Shown here: in pieces, positions 1-9,755 of the stretch
Position numbering within the stretch: the first letter of the stretch is position 1
Layout of the letters: each line of letters starts with the position of its first letter
The notes under the pieces: model-generated
Told to the model about the DNA's origin: nothing
Seen by the model: only the letters and a program-made list of their open reading frames with translations
Database searches by the model: none
Translations under genes and position numbers: made by a program
NCBI GenBank assembly: GCA_916048095.2
Contig: OU696587.1
Coordinates: 1,628,762-1,692,761 of the forward strand
Origin: Sacculina carcini
Taxonomy: Eukaryota; Arthropoda; Thecostraca; Sacculinidae
Reading direction: 5' to 3'
DNA length: 64,000 bases

Positions 1-1139
1 CGATCATACAACACACAAACACACATACTAACAAATTGAATAACACGTCGTCATATAGTCAACCAGACCTATAGAGGGTGCAGCGGTTGACGCTACTATG
101 AATAAATAAAACACGTGAGTTTGTAATGCGGACGAGACTCTTCTATTAACTCCGACTGCTGCGCTTGAACACACACAAATACACACAAACGCACAGACAA
201 TCATATGCAAATGCACACACGCACATAGAAGCAATGCAGAGCTATACACTATGTATATGATACACTATGTATATGATACACTACAAGAGTTTACAAGAGT
301 AAGACAAGATTTTTACAGGTGGGTTTGGTTCAATTTACGATGACTTCAGTATAAATTAGTCTAACCAATGAGTAGTTACCGAACATTGCACGGAAATACT
401 GAATTTATTTATCGAAGAATAACTACAATTTTACTCAATATTTTTGCTTGTCGACTAATCAGCCCGGAATAACTCGTTCTAGTGCGGCATCTACACAATA
501 GTAGGTCGCCAACGTTTACGCATATGCCACAAACTCTACCAGTGCTCCTGTGATACGCGTGCCGGAGGTGTGCGTCCCTAAACTCAGGCATACAACTAAA
601 CATCAGTTAACTCAAGCACCAATGTCTACAGTGTCCGGACCAACATCTGGTTCACACCCGCCAGATCCCAGAACGACATGTGTACCCTAGAACGCATGGA
701 GATGCAGCACCACACACATACGCGCATACACACACACACACATACACACACATATATATTCTCAACCACAGACACATGGTTGTATATAATGCCGTCAAAC
801 TCATTGTCTCAGAGACAGTCAACAAAACTCGCCCTGTTGCTGGCTCGCGTTTTTAGTGTACTCACATATTTACTGGTTGTTGCGAGCTTCACCGGACCTG
901 TATCTTCGTTCACGAGTCCCACACTCGTTGTTTCTGACAATTCGGGTCAATGCCCTTTTTATATGTTCCGTTTCGGGCGTTGTACTGTTTTATATTCATG
1001 TAAATTTCTTGTATATCCGTGTACACAATGTTGGTGGATAGGAGACGAGAGTAAACGAAGAGTTGGGTACAGGAATTGAGTGTGATTGGATTGGTGCTTT
1101 GTTTATGTAATCGAATACAGGTAAACCATTGTATTGTTG
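1..1139. other. Unassigned repeat-rich left flank
   Basis: No coding region is recognisable; short frames here encode no known motif and are biased by CA/TG-rich sequence. The right part may be the 5' LTR of the decayed Gypsy element E2, because E1 is inserted at 1,144/5,844 and E2's primer-binding site lies just after E1, at 5,865. I could not find the start of such an LTR and no second copy is present to compare. A 16-bp unit (tacactatgtatatga) repeats about 2.5 times at 243-282. Confidence 0.3.
707..760. repeat. (CA)n microsatellite
   Basis: An imperfect CA-dinucleotide tract interrupted by single T and G bases and followed by a short TA run. Confidence 0.7.
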
Positions 1140-1144
1140 GTTAT

Positions 1145-1536
1145 TGTGAGAGTGTTAAGGCAGCAAATGTTTGTCGTGTACATGTGGTTTGCTCTTCCGT
1201 CAATGCGTCCCGTTACCTACGGAGTATTTATGCGGTGTTTGTATGTTTGTGTGCGAGTTGGCCACGGTGGCGTATGATAGGGGAATTTGGGTGCCAGAGA
1301 GAGGGTTGTTTTGAATAGTGTGCCTCCCGTGGTGTCGAGCGGAACAAGAGAGGCAGTGCGCATAGTGAGTCGATGTGAGAGGGTATGTTGTGTCGCGTGG
1401 GAGCTTGGTAGTCGTTTGTGTCGTATGAGACTTTCGTGTGGTTGGGATTTGTGAACCCACTTATTGTTAATTTCATTCAATTGTTAATTTCATCGTCATC
1501 ATCTTATTATAGCCTGGACTGTGAATACATCTTACA
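1145..1536 (+). repeat. E1 5' LTR
   Basis: It begins TGTGAGAGTG and ends CTTACA, and aligns along its whole 392 bp with the copy at 5,452-5,843. A third, diverged copy is the solo LTR at 62,200-62,586. Confidence 0.9.
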
Positions 1537-1548
1537 AACTATTTCGGC
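1537..1548 (+). promoter_or_regulatory. E1 putative primer-binding site (tRNA-Phe 5'-end type)
   Basis: The 12 bases directly after the LTR, AACTATTTCGGC, match the complement of the first 12 bases of metazoan tRNA-Phe (GCCGAAATAGCT, from memory) at 11 of 12 positions. No TGG-type site complementary to a tRNA 3' CCA end is present. The same segment occupies the same place in E9 (12/12) and in the deleted element at 8,644 (10/12). Use as a primer site is inference. Confidence 0.5.
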
Positions 1549-1572
1549 AGAACTACGATTGACGAACTGAAG

Positions 1573-2304
1573 TTGACAGATATTGTTGAGAAATACGATG
1601 GGAGCAGTGATCTGGACACATGGATCGACAAATTGCGGTATGCTTGTTCGGCGAAAGGCGTGGAGAACTTGCCAATCGCAATACCGACTTTCCTGTCTGG
1701 CCGAGCGTTCAACGTTTACAGGCAACTGTCTCCGGCGGACAAAGAGAAGGAATTCGCAATTCTCGCTGCCCTTCGCCAGTCGTTCGGCTTAACACCATGT
1801 GCAGCTTTTGCAAGATTCAGAGAACGTAGGTAGATGAACGCAAATGAGACTCTGGACGAGTATATGGCTGAACTGCGCTTTCTAGCCAAGTGTGTTGTGG
1901 GGATCGGCAGCGGAGAAGATCGCTGGGTCGCTTACCAGTTTCTGTGGGGTCTTCCACCCAGTATTGAGGAGACCGTGAGAGCCATGCACGGGGAAGAGCT
2001 GGCTCTCGTCAACCTTCTGAGTTGCTCCAAACAGGTGGCGTGCTCCAAAGTGTCCGTGAACGAAGACAGCAAAGAAGAAGTGGGGCACACGTACGCTGCT
2101 GTCGGCACAAAACCGCTAGTTTGTTTCAAGTGCCGTCAACAGGGGCACATCTCAACGAATTGTCCAACCATGAGCAGACGGATTGTGTGCTACACATTTG
2201 GGGAGCCAGGTCATGTGGCGAAGAACTGTCCAAAGTCGGAAAACTCCAGAGGGGGTCCGATTCTAAGTTTCAGGACCAGTCGTCCCCCCGACAATTCAGG
2301 GTGA
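1573..2304 (+). pseudogene. E1 gag (nucleocapsid with two zinc knuckles)
   Basis: Encodes the particle-forming Gag of E1. The N-terminal part aligns with E3 gag (shared blocks EKYDGS.DLDTW and FNVYRQLS). It is cut by an in-frame TAG at 1,831-1,833, where the E3 copy has a tryptophan codon. The C-terminal part has one intact CCHC knuckle (CFKCRQQGHISTNC) and a second in which the second cysteine has become phenylalanine (CYTFGEPGHVAKNC). It ends with TGA at 2,302-2,304, and the protease follows in the same frame. The true start is probably upstream of the first clear homology; no good ATG is evident. Confidence 0.8.
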
Positions 2305-2307
2305 GTC

Positions 2308-2850
2308 GTGGAAGTGAGTGTTGATGGTGTGAGAGGGCGTGTGTTGGCCCTGGTTGACACGGGAAGTTCAAATTCCATTTTCACGAATATATATCTAGCA
2401 CACTTGCTACCGGTGGAAAAAAGCGAATTGAATATGAAGTTGTTGAGTGGCGCCAGTATTTCGACAAATCAAAGTGTGATAGCTAGAAATGTGCGCGTGG
2501 CGTCAGACGATCGAGCCGTCATAAAAGAACTGCGTGTGTGGCTGTGTTAGTCCGACTATCATCAGTCATTCGACATCATTCTAAGGATGGACGCAGTGAT
2601 GGCGGCTGGTGGCGTGACTGTCACAAGCAACGGTCGAGTGTGTCTGGGCCAGTCCACGGTGTGTGACGAACAACAAAGTCTTCGAAATTGTCGCCGCGAT
2701 GGGTTTCTTCTGGGAGCAACGGCGATACAGTCACCTCCATGCAGCCTGCCGTGCAAAAAATTGAAAACGTCCGTATTGGAGGTCAAAGATCAGGACTTCA
2801 AGGCTGTATTCGATGGAGTTAATTGGACTGTGAGCTGGATCTGGGAGAAT
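2308..2850 (+). pseudogene. E1 aspartic protease and linker
   Basis: Retroviral-type aspartic protease that would mature the Gag-Pol polyprotein. The catalytic triad region LVDTGSSNSIFTN is visible near residue 18 after the gag stop. A flap-side motif resembling ILGMDA is degraded to ILRMDA. A TAG at 2,548-2,550 and another at 2,851-2,853 interrupt the frame. The E3 and E9 copies (FLVDTGN and CLVDTGC) support the assignment. Confidence 0.75.
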
Positions 2851-2856
2851 TAGGTC

Positions 2857-3741
2857 CCCAGCAAGGAAATTCTCGGCGCGAATTACAGTGTAAAACCGGC
2901 TGATAAAGCAGACTTTGAAAATGAGGTGAAGACGTGGATTGGAAACGGCATACTGGTCCCGTATGACGTGCAAAAACACGGAGCCATAGGTGCGACAGTG
3001 CCCTTGTTTGCAGTGAAACAAGAGAAAAAGCAAAAAGTCAGACCTGTGTTCGACTACAGAAGGCTGAATTCAAATATTCGCAGTAATCCAGGGCTGGATT
3101 GAGCAGTATGTGACGAAAAGCTTCGCAAATGGCGATGCTTGGTGAGCAATGTTTCCATAATTGACCTGAAAAAAGCATATCTGCAGATTCACATGTCAGC
3201 CGAACTGCACAGATTTCAGGTAGTCAAGTTTCCGGGGGAAAAGTATGTCATGACAAGACTAGGTTTCGGTCTGAGCATCGGTCCCAAAGTTATGACGGCC
3301 ATACTTAAGAAGGTGTTTTCGTTGGCTGAATTTGATCCAGAAGGCATGGATCACTACATCGATGACATCATTGTGGATGATTCTCGTGCACGGCCTGAAG
3401 ACGTGGTTCAACACCTTCAGAGATATGGCCTTGTGACCAAACAACCGTGTAATCTGAACGGCGCCAGGGTACTCGGCCTGAGGTTAGAACATAGACCATC
3501 AGGAGTACAGTGGCAAAGAGACGGAAAAGTGCCTATCGTTCCAGATTCTCTGACGAAACGATCCATATTCTCATTGTGCGGTCAATGGATTGGTCATTTC
3601 CCAATTGCCGATTGGCTTCGTGTGGCATGTGGTTTACTGAAGCGGCACATTTCTGGTGATTCAGAGAGCCCATCGACTGTCTCTCGGGACACTAAAGTTG
3701 ACCAACAGACGGTGAAAATTGTGAAAGCCATCAACGATTAA
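2857..3741 (+). pseudogene. E1 reverse transcriptase
   Basis: RNA-dependent DNA polymerase domain. Visible blocks in order are RPVFDYRRLN, VSNVSIIDLKKAYLQIHM (first catalytic Asp), MTRLGFGLSIGPKVM and HYIDDIIVDD (YIDD catalytic pair). The thumb/connection region reads SLCGQWIGHFPIADWLRVACG. Stops are TGA at about 3,100 and TAA at 3,739-3,741. The catalytic residues are intact, so the stops are the main damage. The lineage differs from typical Gypsy RTs in having I/V-D-L-K-x-A-Y-L-Q and a LGLxxE segment after the palm. Confidence 0.85.
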
Positions 3742-4131
3742 GTGAAACGTCAGGATCCCGTTCGTGGTTTCTGGAGCTTAGGAGGACAAGCCCCAAAAAT
3801 CTGGGTCGATGCGAGCAGCCTGGCAGCAGGAGTGGTCTTGACGGTGGATGGGAGACCGGTGGAGGATGGCTGTTGGCTGAGAAAGTCCAAAGACACAACG
3901 CATATCAACGTCGCTGAATTGGATGCTGCCATCAAAGGAGTGAACTTGTGCATCAAATGGGGATTTAACGAAGCTGAGTTGATCACGGACTCTGCGGTTG
4001 TGTTTGGGTGGCTGAACAGCGCCACCAACGACACACATCGAATCCGCACGCATGGGATGTCTGAGATGATAATTCGCAGGCGATTAGACGTGGTCCGTGA
4101 GTAACTGACAACCTATTCACTCAAACTCGAC
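3742..4131 (+). pseudogene. E1 RNase H
   Basis: Degrades the RNA strand of the hybrid during reverse transcription. The first acidic residue is in IWVDASSLAAGVVL. HINVAELDAAIKGVN supplies the glutamate and LITDSAVVFGW the second aspartate. A TAA at 4,102-4,104 ends the open part just after RRRLDVVRE. E3 carries leucine at that position. Confidence 0.8.
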
Positions 4132-5377
4132 GTGAAGCTAGTGAACACGAAGGAAAACCTGGCTGATGCAATGACTCGCCCCCCTCGATGCCTGCCATTT
4201 CCATCGTCGAGAGGGGAGTCTTTTGCATTGCTGTGGAATGGTGATCGAGAAGCCATACGACAAATCCATCATTCCAGCGGTCACATGGGTGTTGAGCGTA
4301 CCAAAGAGCTCGTGTCTAATGTGATCCCAGCGATAAGTTCGGGTAATGTGGACGAGGTGATACGCGATTGTCATGAGTGTCGGCGAAAAGATCCTGTGAA
4401 TCGTGTTGAAAACCATCATGGCTCGTTGGCGACGACGTCTGTGTGGAAACGAGTTGCTGTGGACATCACATATTTCAACAACACTACCTACCTGTCGACA
4501 ATTGACTGCTGCTCCAGATACACGATATGGAAGCGACTGAATAGCGAGAACGCTCAGTCAGTGTGTGCTGCTCTGGAAAGTGTGTTTGTTGAGTTTGATC
4601 CTCCGTCCAGTGTTTTGTCGGATAATGCTCCAGTGTTTTGAGCGCAGAGTTTCTGGTCTCCTTGGTGACTGGGAGGTGAATCATGAGCGGTCGTGTGCGT
4701 ATCGTCATCAAGGTAACGGGATCTGTGAGCGCATCCACCGTAATATCAAGCGAATGGCGTCAAGGTCTCGCTGCTCAATTGGTAGAGCAGTATTTTATTA
4801 CAATTCCACCACGAGCCAAGCCACCGGGGAGAAGCCGTTCGCGAGTGTTTTCAGAGCTGTGCCGCAGATACCAAGAATCCAGTTGAGCCGTGTACCTGTG
4901 TCTACCAGACTATCACAAAGGTGGACTAATTCGAATCGATGCACTGGACGTTCAAACGAAAGCGTTCGTGGCGTCTAAAAGGCTGGTGACATGGTGTTCT
5001 TGCGTCCGCCGGATGGTCGGCGCACTGCCAAATGGGCGGGGCCCTATAGAGTGGCGCGTGCAAGTAAATGGGCGGTAGATTTGGGAGATGGTGTGAACAG
5101 ACACGTATCACGTGTTCGACCAGCCAGAGGTGTTTCGAGTGCTGGAAACGGTGTCCAATGGTTCCCGCACTGGAGTACTCGCACCATCGCTCGTACAGTA
5201 GCGCCTGCGGCTCCAGTCCAGCCTGCAATCGAGTCCAGTGTTCACATCGGTGACGAGCAGGGCGACGCTGCAGCACCTGGACAAGTGAGTGGTGGCGAGG
5301 AGGCTCCGCCTGCTGAGCGATACAGACTCCGAGACCGGTCCAGTCTGAGACGGCCTGCTAGGTTTCGCTCTTCATAG
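4132..5377 (+). pseudogene. E1 integrase and C-terminal tail
   Basis: DDE integrase that joins the DNA copy to the host chromosome. An HHCC-type zinc domain spans about residues 45-90 (IHHSSGHMG ... CHECRRKDP). The core follows with VAVDITYFN (first D) and VLSDNAPVF (second D). At 4,639 the frame shifts and coding resumes in another frame with GDWEVNHERSC and GNGICERIHRNIKRM (catalytic E). From 4,991 a C-terminal nucleic-acid-binding segment (MVFLRPPDGRRTAKWAGPYRV) and a variable tail end at 5,377, about 75 bases before the 3' LTR. One shift and no catalytic loss are visible. Confidence 0.8.
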
Positions 5378-5451
5378 TTTATTAAGTATATTATGTTGTA
5401 AATGTTTCATCGTTCCGTAGGGTAGTTTGAACAATTGCTGGCTCGGGGAAG

Positions 5452-5843
5452 TATGAGAGTGTTAAGGCAGCAAATGTTTGTCGTGTACATGTGGCTTGCT
5501 ATTCCGCCATTGCGTTCCGTTACCTACGGAGTATTTATGCTGTGCTTGTATGTTTGTTTGCGAGTTGGCCACGGTGGCGTATGATAGGGGAATTCGGGTG
5601 CGAGAGAGAGGGTTGTTTTGAATAGTGTACCTCCCGTGGGTTCGAGCGGAACAAGAGAGGCAGTGCGCATAGTGAGTCGGTGTGAGAGGGTATGTTGTGT
5701 CGCGTGGGAGCTTGGTAGTCGTTTGTGTCGTATGAGACTTTCGTGTGGTTGGGATTTGTGAACCCACTTATTGTTAATCTCATTCAATTGTTAATTTCAT
5801 CGTCATCATCTTATTATAGCCTGGACTGTGAATACATCTTACA
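5452..5843 (+). repeat. E1 3' LTR
   Basis: 392 bp, equal in length to the 5' LTR, with its first TG changed to TA. A purine-rich stretch (ctcggggaag) just upstream is the likely polypurine tract. It is followed by the second GTTAT target copy at 5,844-5,848. Confidence 0.9.
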
Positions 5844-5848
5844 GTTAT

Positions 5849-6538
5849 CTCGAAAACAGTAAAATGGCGACGAGGATTTCAAATATGTCACAGGGTATTC
5901 CAAATTTACAACCTCTTGAATTTGACGAATCAAACTAGGCTCAGTCATGGACCGACTGGAGCGAACACATGGAAGACGCTTTTGTCGCGTTCGAGGTCGT
6001 GGACGACGCGAAATGAGTGGCACTGTTGAAATTTTACGGTGGTAAAAAGTTGAAGGATATTTTGAAAACATTCGTACCTGAAATACCCGAGGGACAAACG
6101 GGCACTACGTACAAAACAACGAAAATAGCTTTGGATATATTTTTTTGGATAAAACGAATGAGGTATTTGAACGATACAAATTCCGATTAATGACTCAGGA
6201 ACCAGGAGAGACAACCAACTCTTATATCACACGATTGCGCTCACAGGGAACGAAATGCAACTTCGCACAGTACAGTCTAGTGAAAGCAATAAATTACCAT
6301 CTGACAGAAAAATGCACTTCTAGCAAATTACGACGAGTTTATCTCAAAGAACCCGAATCGACCCTTCAGAGGGCACAGCAAATTGCATACACGCATGAGG
6401 CTTAAGAAAATCAGGCGTCTCAAATGGAACATGCGTCTCTAATCGAACAAAGCACCAATGTCAACAGAGTTTCCACGAAATACAAACAACAACAAGAAGC
6501 AACATGGGAGAGAGAAGGAGAATAGCACGGACATTCAT
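5849..6538 (+). pseudogene. E2 Gypsy gag, N-terminal part
   Basis: Decayed Gag of a second Gypsy element, interrupted on the left by E1 and on the right by the foldback block. The readable part at 6,145-6,405 has FERYKFRLMTQEPGETTNSY and ITRLRSQGTKCNF, typical of Gypsy capsid regions. Upstream in-frame TAG and TGA codons (near 5,936 and 6,015) and a frame change break it. The zinc-knuckle region lies about 4.2 kb away, at 10,765-10,984, which shows this gene was split by a later insertion block. RT, integrase and the 3' LTR were not found. Confidence 0.7.
5865..5878 (+). promoter_or_regulatory. E2 primer-binding site, tRNA-Ser type
   Basis: TGGCGACGAGGATT is complementary to the 3' end, including CCA, of tRNA-Ser(GCU) as I remember it (...ATCCTCGTCGCCA). 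It lies just before the first gag-like codons. It implies that E2's 5' LTR ended a few bases upstream, around 5,859, and that E1 landed near the end of that LTR. Confidence 0.6.
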
Positions 6539-6795
6539 CCGTTAGAGAGCGCTAGTATCGCAGTGGACGTAGCGCGCCTGTTAGCTCCGCCTCCATTTTG
6601 TTTAGCGCACTTTTTGTTTAGCGCAAATAGGGTAGTGCCGTGATATGTAGCTTTGCAGCCACATTTCGTCGTTGGTCGACTGTTTGAATGTCCGGGCACT
6701 ACCCTATTTGCGCTAAACAAAAAGTGCGTTAAACAAAATGGAGGCGGAGCTAACAGGCGCGCTACGTCCACTGCGATACTAGCGCTCTCTAACGG
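6539..6795. mobile_element. Foldback/MITE-like palindromic element
   Basis: Arms of about 101 bp (6,539-6,639 and 6,694-6,795) are inverted copies that differ at about one position and enclose a 54-bp loop. The outer ends read ccgttagagagcgctag and its complement. No transposase is encoded and no clear target duplication flanks it. It lies at the break in E2 gag. It could be an independent foldback element or the terminal part of a larger DNA transposon ending near 10,764. Confidence 0.75.
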
Positions 6796-6807
6796 CTGAA
6801 AGTGTAA

Positions 6808-6908
6808 CTAACCTAACCTAACCTAACCAACCCAACCTAACCTAACCAACCCAACCTAACCTAACCAGCCTAACCTAACCCAACCTAACCAGCCTAACCT
6901 AACCTAAC
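6808..6908. repeat. Degenerate (CCTAA)n/(TTAGG)n-like tract
   Basis: About 100 bp of CCTAA units mixed with CCAACC and CCAGCC variants. The pentamer equals the arthropod telomere repeat, but the variant spacing and interior location argue for an interstitial or simple-sequence tract, not a chromosome end. Similar CCTAACC sequence recurs at 28,400-28,800 and 30,997-31,170. Confidence 0.7.
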
Positions 6909-7476
6909 AACGAAAAGGCATTTGTCAAAAATAACACTAGAACAGTGCGCTGATTAGCTTTGATAATTATAACTTTCAAAAATTAGTATTGCAATAATAT
7001 ATGTTATTTAGGTATAATAATTCTTATTGTTTTGTCGGCGAGACGAAAATCGAAATAAATAGAAATAATTCAAAAATATTGAAAATTGCACACTAGAAGA
7101 GTCTTAATCATCTTTGAAAAGTTGTTCTTTGTCGAACATCGGAATCCCAGTACATAAAATCGAGCTAAACCAGCAAATTTCTAATTCGAAGTGAAACAAT
7201 GAATGTCTAAGGTTTTATTTCTATTTTCCAGACTGTCTAAAACACGCCAAAGAGCCTTAAAAATCATGTTTAGAAAAAGGCTCGAACGATCATCTCAAAA
7301 CGACAAGAACAATCTAGGCTACTTTACGCCTTGAAATTCACTAAATTTTAAGCAACGCGTAGAGAAATTGAAGCGTTGCACTCATTCTCTGCAATGACGG
7401 CTCACAAATTCTTGCCGCACTGAGCGGAGCCCCATCCCTCCCAGCGCGCCTGGGCTAATCCGGTGGGCGGAGCCTA
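6909..7476. other. AT-rich sequence, nothing recognised
   Basis: No open frame of note, no RNA gene and no clear repeat boundary. The last 100 bases become GC-richer (agcgcgcctgggctaatccg) before the first copy of the 39-bp repeat. Confidence 0.4.
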
Positions 7477-7515
7477 TTTAGCTTACGTTGACTTAACGGT
7501 TTAGCGCAAAACGGT
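7477..7515. repeat. 39-bp direct repeat, copy 1
   Basis: A 39-base segment starting tttagcttacgttgactt is perfectly repeated at 10,726-10,764 in the same orientation, 3.2 kb away. It shares the ttagcgcaaa motif with the inner arms of the foldback element at 6,539-6,795. It may be a long target duplication or a transposon-end fragment. Confidence 0.85.
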
Positions 7516-8249
7516 TGGTCCCACTCGTGGAAAGTGTGAATTGATTGCAGCGAACACACGATGACGCAAGATTGCGTGCAGTTCCTGTGATTTTGATGTG
7601 TCGCATGCATTTCCGCGTACAGTTGACATCACAATAATGTTGCAACGCGATGAACACGCCACAAGACACATACACACATACACATTTCACAGTGTGTATC
7701 ACTACCTCAGCTTAGCTACATTTTATTCACGCGAAAATTTATTGATACGGATATGCCGTTGTTTCAAATCCGCTGTATTTATTAAGTACATACATACATA
7801 ATATTAATGTATTCCAAAAAATTTCATACGGACATGCTGTTTTTTCAAATCGGAATAATTTATTACTGAATTAAGCAACGCGTTCACGGCACTATAGGTT
7901 ACATGAATCAATAAACAGTGTGCCGATGTGTGTGCGTTGCTTAATTTTGTCGATAAAGAGTTGATATTCACGCAGCGACACTGATTCATCTTAATCTGAC
8001 AAAACATCCCCCAATATAAGTACAATTTCCTATTTGTACTTCCTACAATTTCCTAATTGTAACAGTCCTTTCAAAATGTTGCTAGTGTATTCCACGATTT
8101 CAAGAAGAAATCCAATCCATGCTCAATCAGGATATGTTGAAACAAAAATTAATGGTATTTGAGATACTACAAATGAATATACTATTGAATAGGGAATTAT
8201 TTAATGAACTCTCACACTATAAGGTATGCAAAGTATTACTACAAGCAAT
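7516..8249. other. Unassigned AT-rich sequence
   Basis: No gene recognised. A weak internal duplication is visible: gatacggatatgccgttgtt near 7,740 against catacggacatgctgttttt near 7,825, both followed by tcaaatc and an A/T-rich stretch. Short open frames show no motif. Confidence 0.35.
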
Positions 8250-9433
8250 TGTGTGAAAAGTTGAATTTAAATGTTGACTTTAAACTTTAATATGCCTGAA
8301 AGCGCAAGATGTATACGGTCAAATATTAAATGTGGGAATATATGGGAAATATTTGTATTTATGTTTGTGTGCGAGTGTGTGTGTGTGTGTGTGATTGAGT
8401 GTGTTTGCAAAGTGCAGTGCTTGCACAATGCTGCGTCTGCAGAGTGGATTCTGGGTATCGCGCGGCGATGATCGGTTGTCGTGTTGAAATGTGAGGATGT
8501 GTATGTGAGGAGTCGTGTTCGGGCGTGTTTGCTGTGCGGTGTGTTTTTGTAGGCGCGCGTGAGACATCGCTGTCCCATCGCTGTCGCTTGTCTTTCAATA
8601 CATATTGCTTCTGTTTTTTTGAAATTGTGTTTTTCATACTACAAGATATTCCGGCCTTTTCAGTGCTTTGTTTTCTTGTGGTTTTTATGGGTAGGCGGTT
8701 TGATTTTGCCTCGGAATAGTGTAGTTTTTGTCATGGGATGGGATGGATCGACCAATGACTTCAGCAGCGGTGGTGGTACTGACCCTTGGGCATCAGTGGC
8801 AAAGTGGAAGACAGAGGATGTGTTCGGCGGCGTGGCAAGAGGGTGTGCAGGGGGACGGCAGTGGAGCATGGTGCCGGCAAGGAGGCAGCCGGGGAGCTGC
8901 GCCGAGGTTGCTCGCCGTCTCGCATGCGTTGGTGCTGGCTACGTCGCAGAACTGGTGAAACAGTCGGGGAAAGCTGCTGGTGCGCAAGGAGGTGGGCAAG
9001 GAGCTGCTGAAGCCGCAGGAGGCGTCGTGACCCGGAAGGCAAGACGGCATGTGTGGACGGTGGATCACGGCCGGCTACGACAGGGTACTGAAGAGCACAT
9101 GTGGCGGCGGGAGCACGGTATGTGCTGTGGCCGAGGAGTTGTGCCCTGTCGCGGCAGCCGGTGATGGAGAAGACTGCAGGTTGCGGCGGAGCACTGAAGA
9201 AAACGGGCGAGGCGGGAGCGTGGAGGACGCTGGGGCCTAACGTGTTGTGCTTCACCGCGGCCACAGTGTGTGCGTCTGGTGGAGCCGTCGAGTTGGATGG
9301 GCGGGCCGGAGCTGAATTTTGCGTGGTTGTTTTTGTTCATCTTCGTGCTTATATTTGCTTTTTATTGTGCTGCTGTGTAGGTATTCTTGTCTTTCCGTAT
9401 TTAGTTGTTTCTTAAGAAACAGGGGGACGTGTA
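8250..9433 (+). mobile_element. Internally deleted LTR element of the E1/E9 family (tentative)
   Basis: Three signs in order support this. An LTR-like end with ...TACTACA stops at 8,643. It is followed at once by AGATATTCCGGC (8,644-8,655), a 10/12 match to the primer-site segment of E9. Then aagaaacaggggga plus cgTGTAG near 9,415-9,433 matches the polypurine tract and LTR start of E9 (cagggggaagTGTAG). The interval between holds only a GC-rich 201-codon frame without a known domain. The 5' boundary at 8,250 is approximate and no full LTR pair could be aligned. Confidence 0.4.
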
Positions 9434-9739
9434 GTTATTAATTAATTATTAATTACAGGCAAATCCAGTAGCATGGGAAGAGTGCAAGCACTATTACCAC
9501 CCTAAGGTGGCCCCATGGACCGGAAGCGCCCAAAAAGTTAGAGGTTAGTTAGGTTAGTTAAAGTTAGTTAGAGGTTTTCGTTGAGTGTGTGTGTGGGGGG
9601 GGGGCTTATGCTTCTTGTGTTTGCTGGTGTGGTGCTTTGCGCATTGTGTATGTATGTTCGTGTTCTTACCGAGTTGTTCTCACCGAGTTGTTCGCGCAGG
9701 AATGAGTCAGAAACTCGTGTCTCCTGCCTTCCAGAGATC
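9434..9739. other. Unassigned, with (GTTAG)n and (G)n/(GT)n low complexity
   Basis: Contains gttagaggttagttaggttag-like sequence at about 9,537-9,575 and a G9-10 run after (GT)n near 9,590-9,603. It is probably part of the 3' region of LINE-C on the minus strand or older flanking repeat. No coding motif. Confidence 0.35.
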
Positions 9740-9755
9740 ATAATTTTCTTTGAAT

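Larger units (their letters stand above)
1145..5843 (+). mobile_element. E1: degenerate Gypsy-like LTR retrotransposon
   Basis: Two 392-bp LTRs (1,145-1,536 and 5,452-5,843) bound gag, protease, RT, RNase H and integrase in that order. A 5-bp target duplication, GTTAT, sits at 1,140-1,144 and 5,844-5,848. Coding sequence from 1,573 to 4,641 stays in one frame, interrupted only by single stop codons, so decay is mostly by point mutation. The RT/RNase H/integrase type (RPVFDYRRLN block, LTRLGFGLS, YIDDIIV) is the same as in E3 and E9 in this window. From memory it resembles a divergent Gypsy-like lineage seen in a few invertebrates and protists; the clade name is not certain. The element lies inside the 5' end of E2. 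Confidence 0.9.

Noticed and set aside
6808..6908. Telomere end
   Set aside because: Only about 100 bp, degenerate, and embedded between transposon sequences on both sides.
8559..9164. 201-codon open frame, GC-rich
   Set aside because: No domain, compositional bias, overlapped by equally long frames on the other strand; sits inside a deleted LTR element.
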